A stretch of DNA of 64,000 nucleotides, from contig NC_045139.1 in assembly GCF_008831285.2 (NCBI RefSeq), forward strand, positions 15,730,354-15,794,353. Direction: 5' to 3'. The position numbers and the translations under genes are program-made. Positions 62,565 through 64,000 of the stretch are shown here, one piece after another; position 1 is the first letter of the stretch, and the number at the start of each line of letters is the position of its first letter. The notes below the pieces were generated by a model. That model did not search any database. It was not told the DNA's origin and worked only from the letters and a program-made list of their open reading frames with translations. Source of the stretch: Nymphaea colorata. Lineage: Eukaryota; Streptophyta; Magnoliopsida; Nymphaeales; Nymphaeaceae.

Positions 62565-64000
62565 ATCTTGATTTTTTTTTGTCGTCGATGTGTAGATTTT
62601 TCTTTCCTCAAAACTGATGCTTCCATTGTTCTTTTGGCAGTTAGATGCTGCTGCACCATTATTAGCAGGCTTGGAGAGACCAATTGCCGTTGCTTAAGTA
62701 AATGCTGACAAATGCAGGCACCTTGCTTCAAAATTTGATGGCGAGTATGGTGCTTCAAACCTATTGTTTCATTACTGTTCTCAGCTGTTTGTCATATTAA
62801 AATAGTTTCTTTTTCGTGTTCCAGATCTTTTTCTGAATTTTGTGTCATCAATGAATTTTCCTGCTTTGAGGGACTGAGTTATTTGCATTGTTTCAGTGAT
62901 TAGATTGAGGACAGGAGTGACTGCATCTAAAAAGTTTTCTCGTAATGCAGTGGGTTTCCAACTCTCAAGTTGTTTATCATGGTGTGCTAGTGGATTATAC
63001 TGGTCCATGACAGCCAGAGTTGCCTGTTGAGGGCTGCTAGTTGATCTCCATATTCAGGTTAGAGGATTTATTTTGCTTTATTTAGTACAATTATATAGAT
63101 ATTAGCAGTTTGCAGAACACCATAAAGTGGTATGGTAGCAGTTACAACTTTCTTTTGTCTTTAGATCAAATTAAAGGCTATATCAAATAAAAGGTTCGTA
63201 ACTAAAAAGGTTATGCTTCTAGCTCTCAATCTGAAAATGCTTTCAACTGCTTTTGTGGTTATATCTGTTATTGATTGCATCTTAACTTTTTCATTTTTTG
63301 CTGCTTGAGCGTTTGTATGTTATTGTTGGTTGTTCTTGCATGTTACGTTTTTGTTGTTTCATGAGCCGTTCATGGATAGTTGGTGCCACAGCAGCTGGGT
63401 TATCATTGTTAATGCATGACTAATTGTGATAGTTAATGGCAATGAGTGCATCCTTAATTCCGTCGTTGTTTTAGTGGTGCCATTCATGAGAGTTAGCGTC
63501 ACTGATGACATTTACTGAAGCATGTTATGCATCACTAAATGTAATTTTCTTGTAGTGAAGTTTTTTAGTTGTTTGACAAGTGTCATAAATATTTACAAAA
63601 ATTTTGAATATTTTGATACGGTATTTTGAACATAAGTAAACATTTTTTAAAACTTTTTATAAAATTTTAGTAACTTTATTGATGCTTCATACAATTTTAT
63701 AGACATTTCTAAAATTAATCTTTAACATTTATTAGAAAACTTAAAAGTAACAAGTTTGTTATATAGATTTGGCGAAGTCTTGTGCACATTTAAATACCCA
63801 TGAAAGATTTATGTTCTTTTAGATTTTCATGATTTTTCTAAACCAATATTTGTGAGCTTTTTTTAATCTCTTTGATTTTTTTTTTCGAAAACTTCTATGA
63901 TGACTTAAACGATGATTATATATTATTTTCTGGAATGACAATTTCCATTCTTTTTCTGAATAAGTACTCTATTTTCTTGTAAAATTTGTACATAGTTTCC
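62565..64000. repeat. Tandem duplication, copy 2 (continues past the window)
   Basis: Begins at ATCTTGA (62565) directly after CTCTCTG and is collinear with copy 1 at an offset of 2337, falling to about 2335 near the end because of small deletions. The sequence left of the start differs from that left of copy 1, which marks the left border of the unit. Confidence 0.95.
62641..62754 (+). pseudogene. Broken exon of a PDIL5-2-like protein disulfide isomerase, copy 2
   Basis: Same reading as copy 1, with the same TAA at the conserved Lys position (62695-62697), and one substitution in the next codons (GCTGACAAA in place of GCTGACCAA). The shared stop shows that the exon was already dead before the segment was duplicated, unless conversion spread it. 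Confidence 0.75.

Overview
The window is nuclear DNA from a flowering plant. The evidence is GT-AG introns up to about 2.2 kb, plant-specific gene families, AT-rich spacers full of dinucleotide microsatellites and eroded repeats, and two intronless genes that are far more GC-rich than their surroundings. GC-rich intronless genes in an AT-rich background lean toward a monocot or an early-diverging angiosperm, but nothing here fixes the species.

Four genes are well supported. (1) A minus-strand gene of 12 exons (17249 down to 4530) encodes a 458-residue polytopic membrane protein. I place it tentatively with the major-facilitator/nucleotide-exchanger-like (Npt1/Npt2-type) family. Its large introns carry diverged copies of a 'GGTACGGG'-rich repeat and one long foldback element (12331-12811). 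(2) AZG1, an intronless purine (adenine/guanine) permease, lies at 20588-22345 on the plus strand. (3) LSF2, a chloroplast phosphoglucan phosphatase, has four exons between 30559 and 33797 on the plus strand. (4) An intronless CBL-interacting protein kinase (CIPK) lies at 44984-43572 on the minus strand.

The rest is mostly gene debris and repeats. The left 2.8 kb holds short plus-strand protein-like frames that I could not assign. A remnant of an nCBP (eIF4E-family) exon sits near 28.6 kb. A degenerate partial copy of the 3' end of LSF2 lies 6 kb downstream of it (39.5-40.8 kb). A 39-bp minisatellite with a 57-bp variant fills 54.7-56.4 kb. An orphan F-box-like exon is at 59.0-59.2 kb. The right end carries a very recent tandem duplication (period about 2.34 kb), each copy holding the same broken exon of a PDIL5-2-like protein disulfide isomerase.

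The four genes do not form a pathway; they are neighbours on a chromosome (purine transport, starch breakdown, calcium signalling, membrane transport). I found no CRISPR array, rRNA, tRNA, or intact transposon coding region. I also found no convincing undescribed system. The items most worth checking are the foldback element, the LSF2 and PDIL5-2 duplications, the in-frame minisatellite and the poorly characterised transporter.
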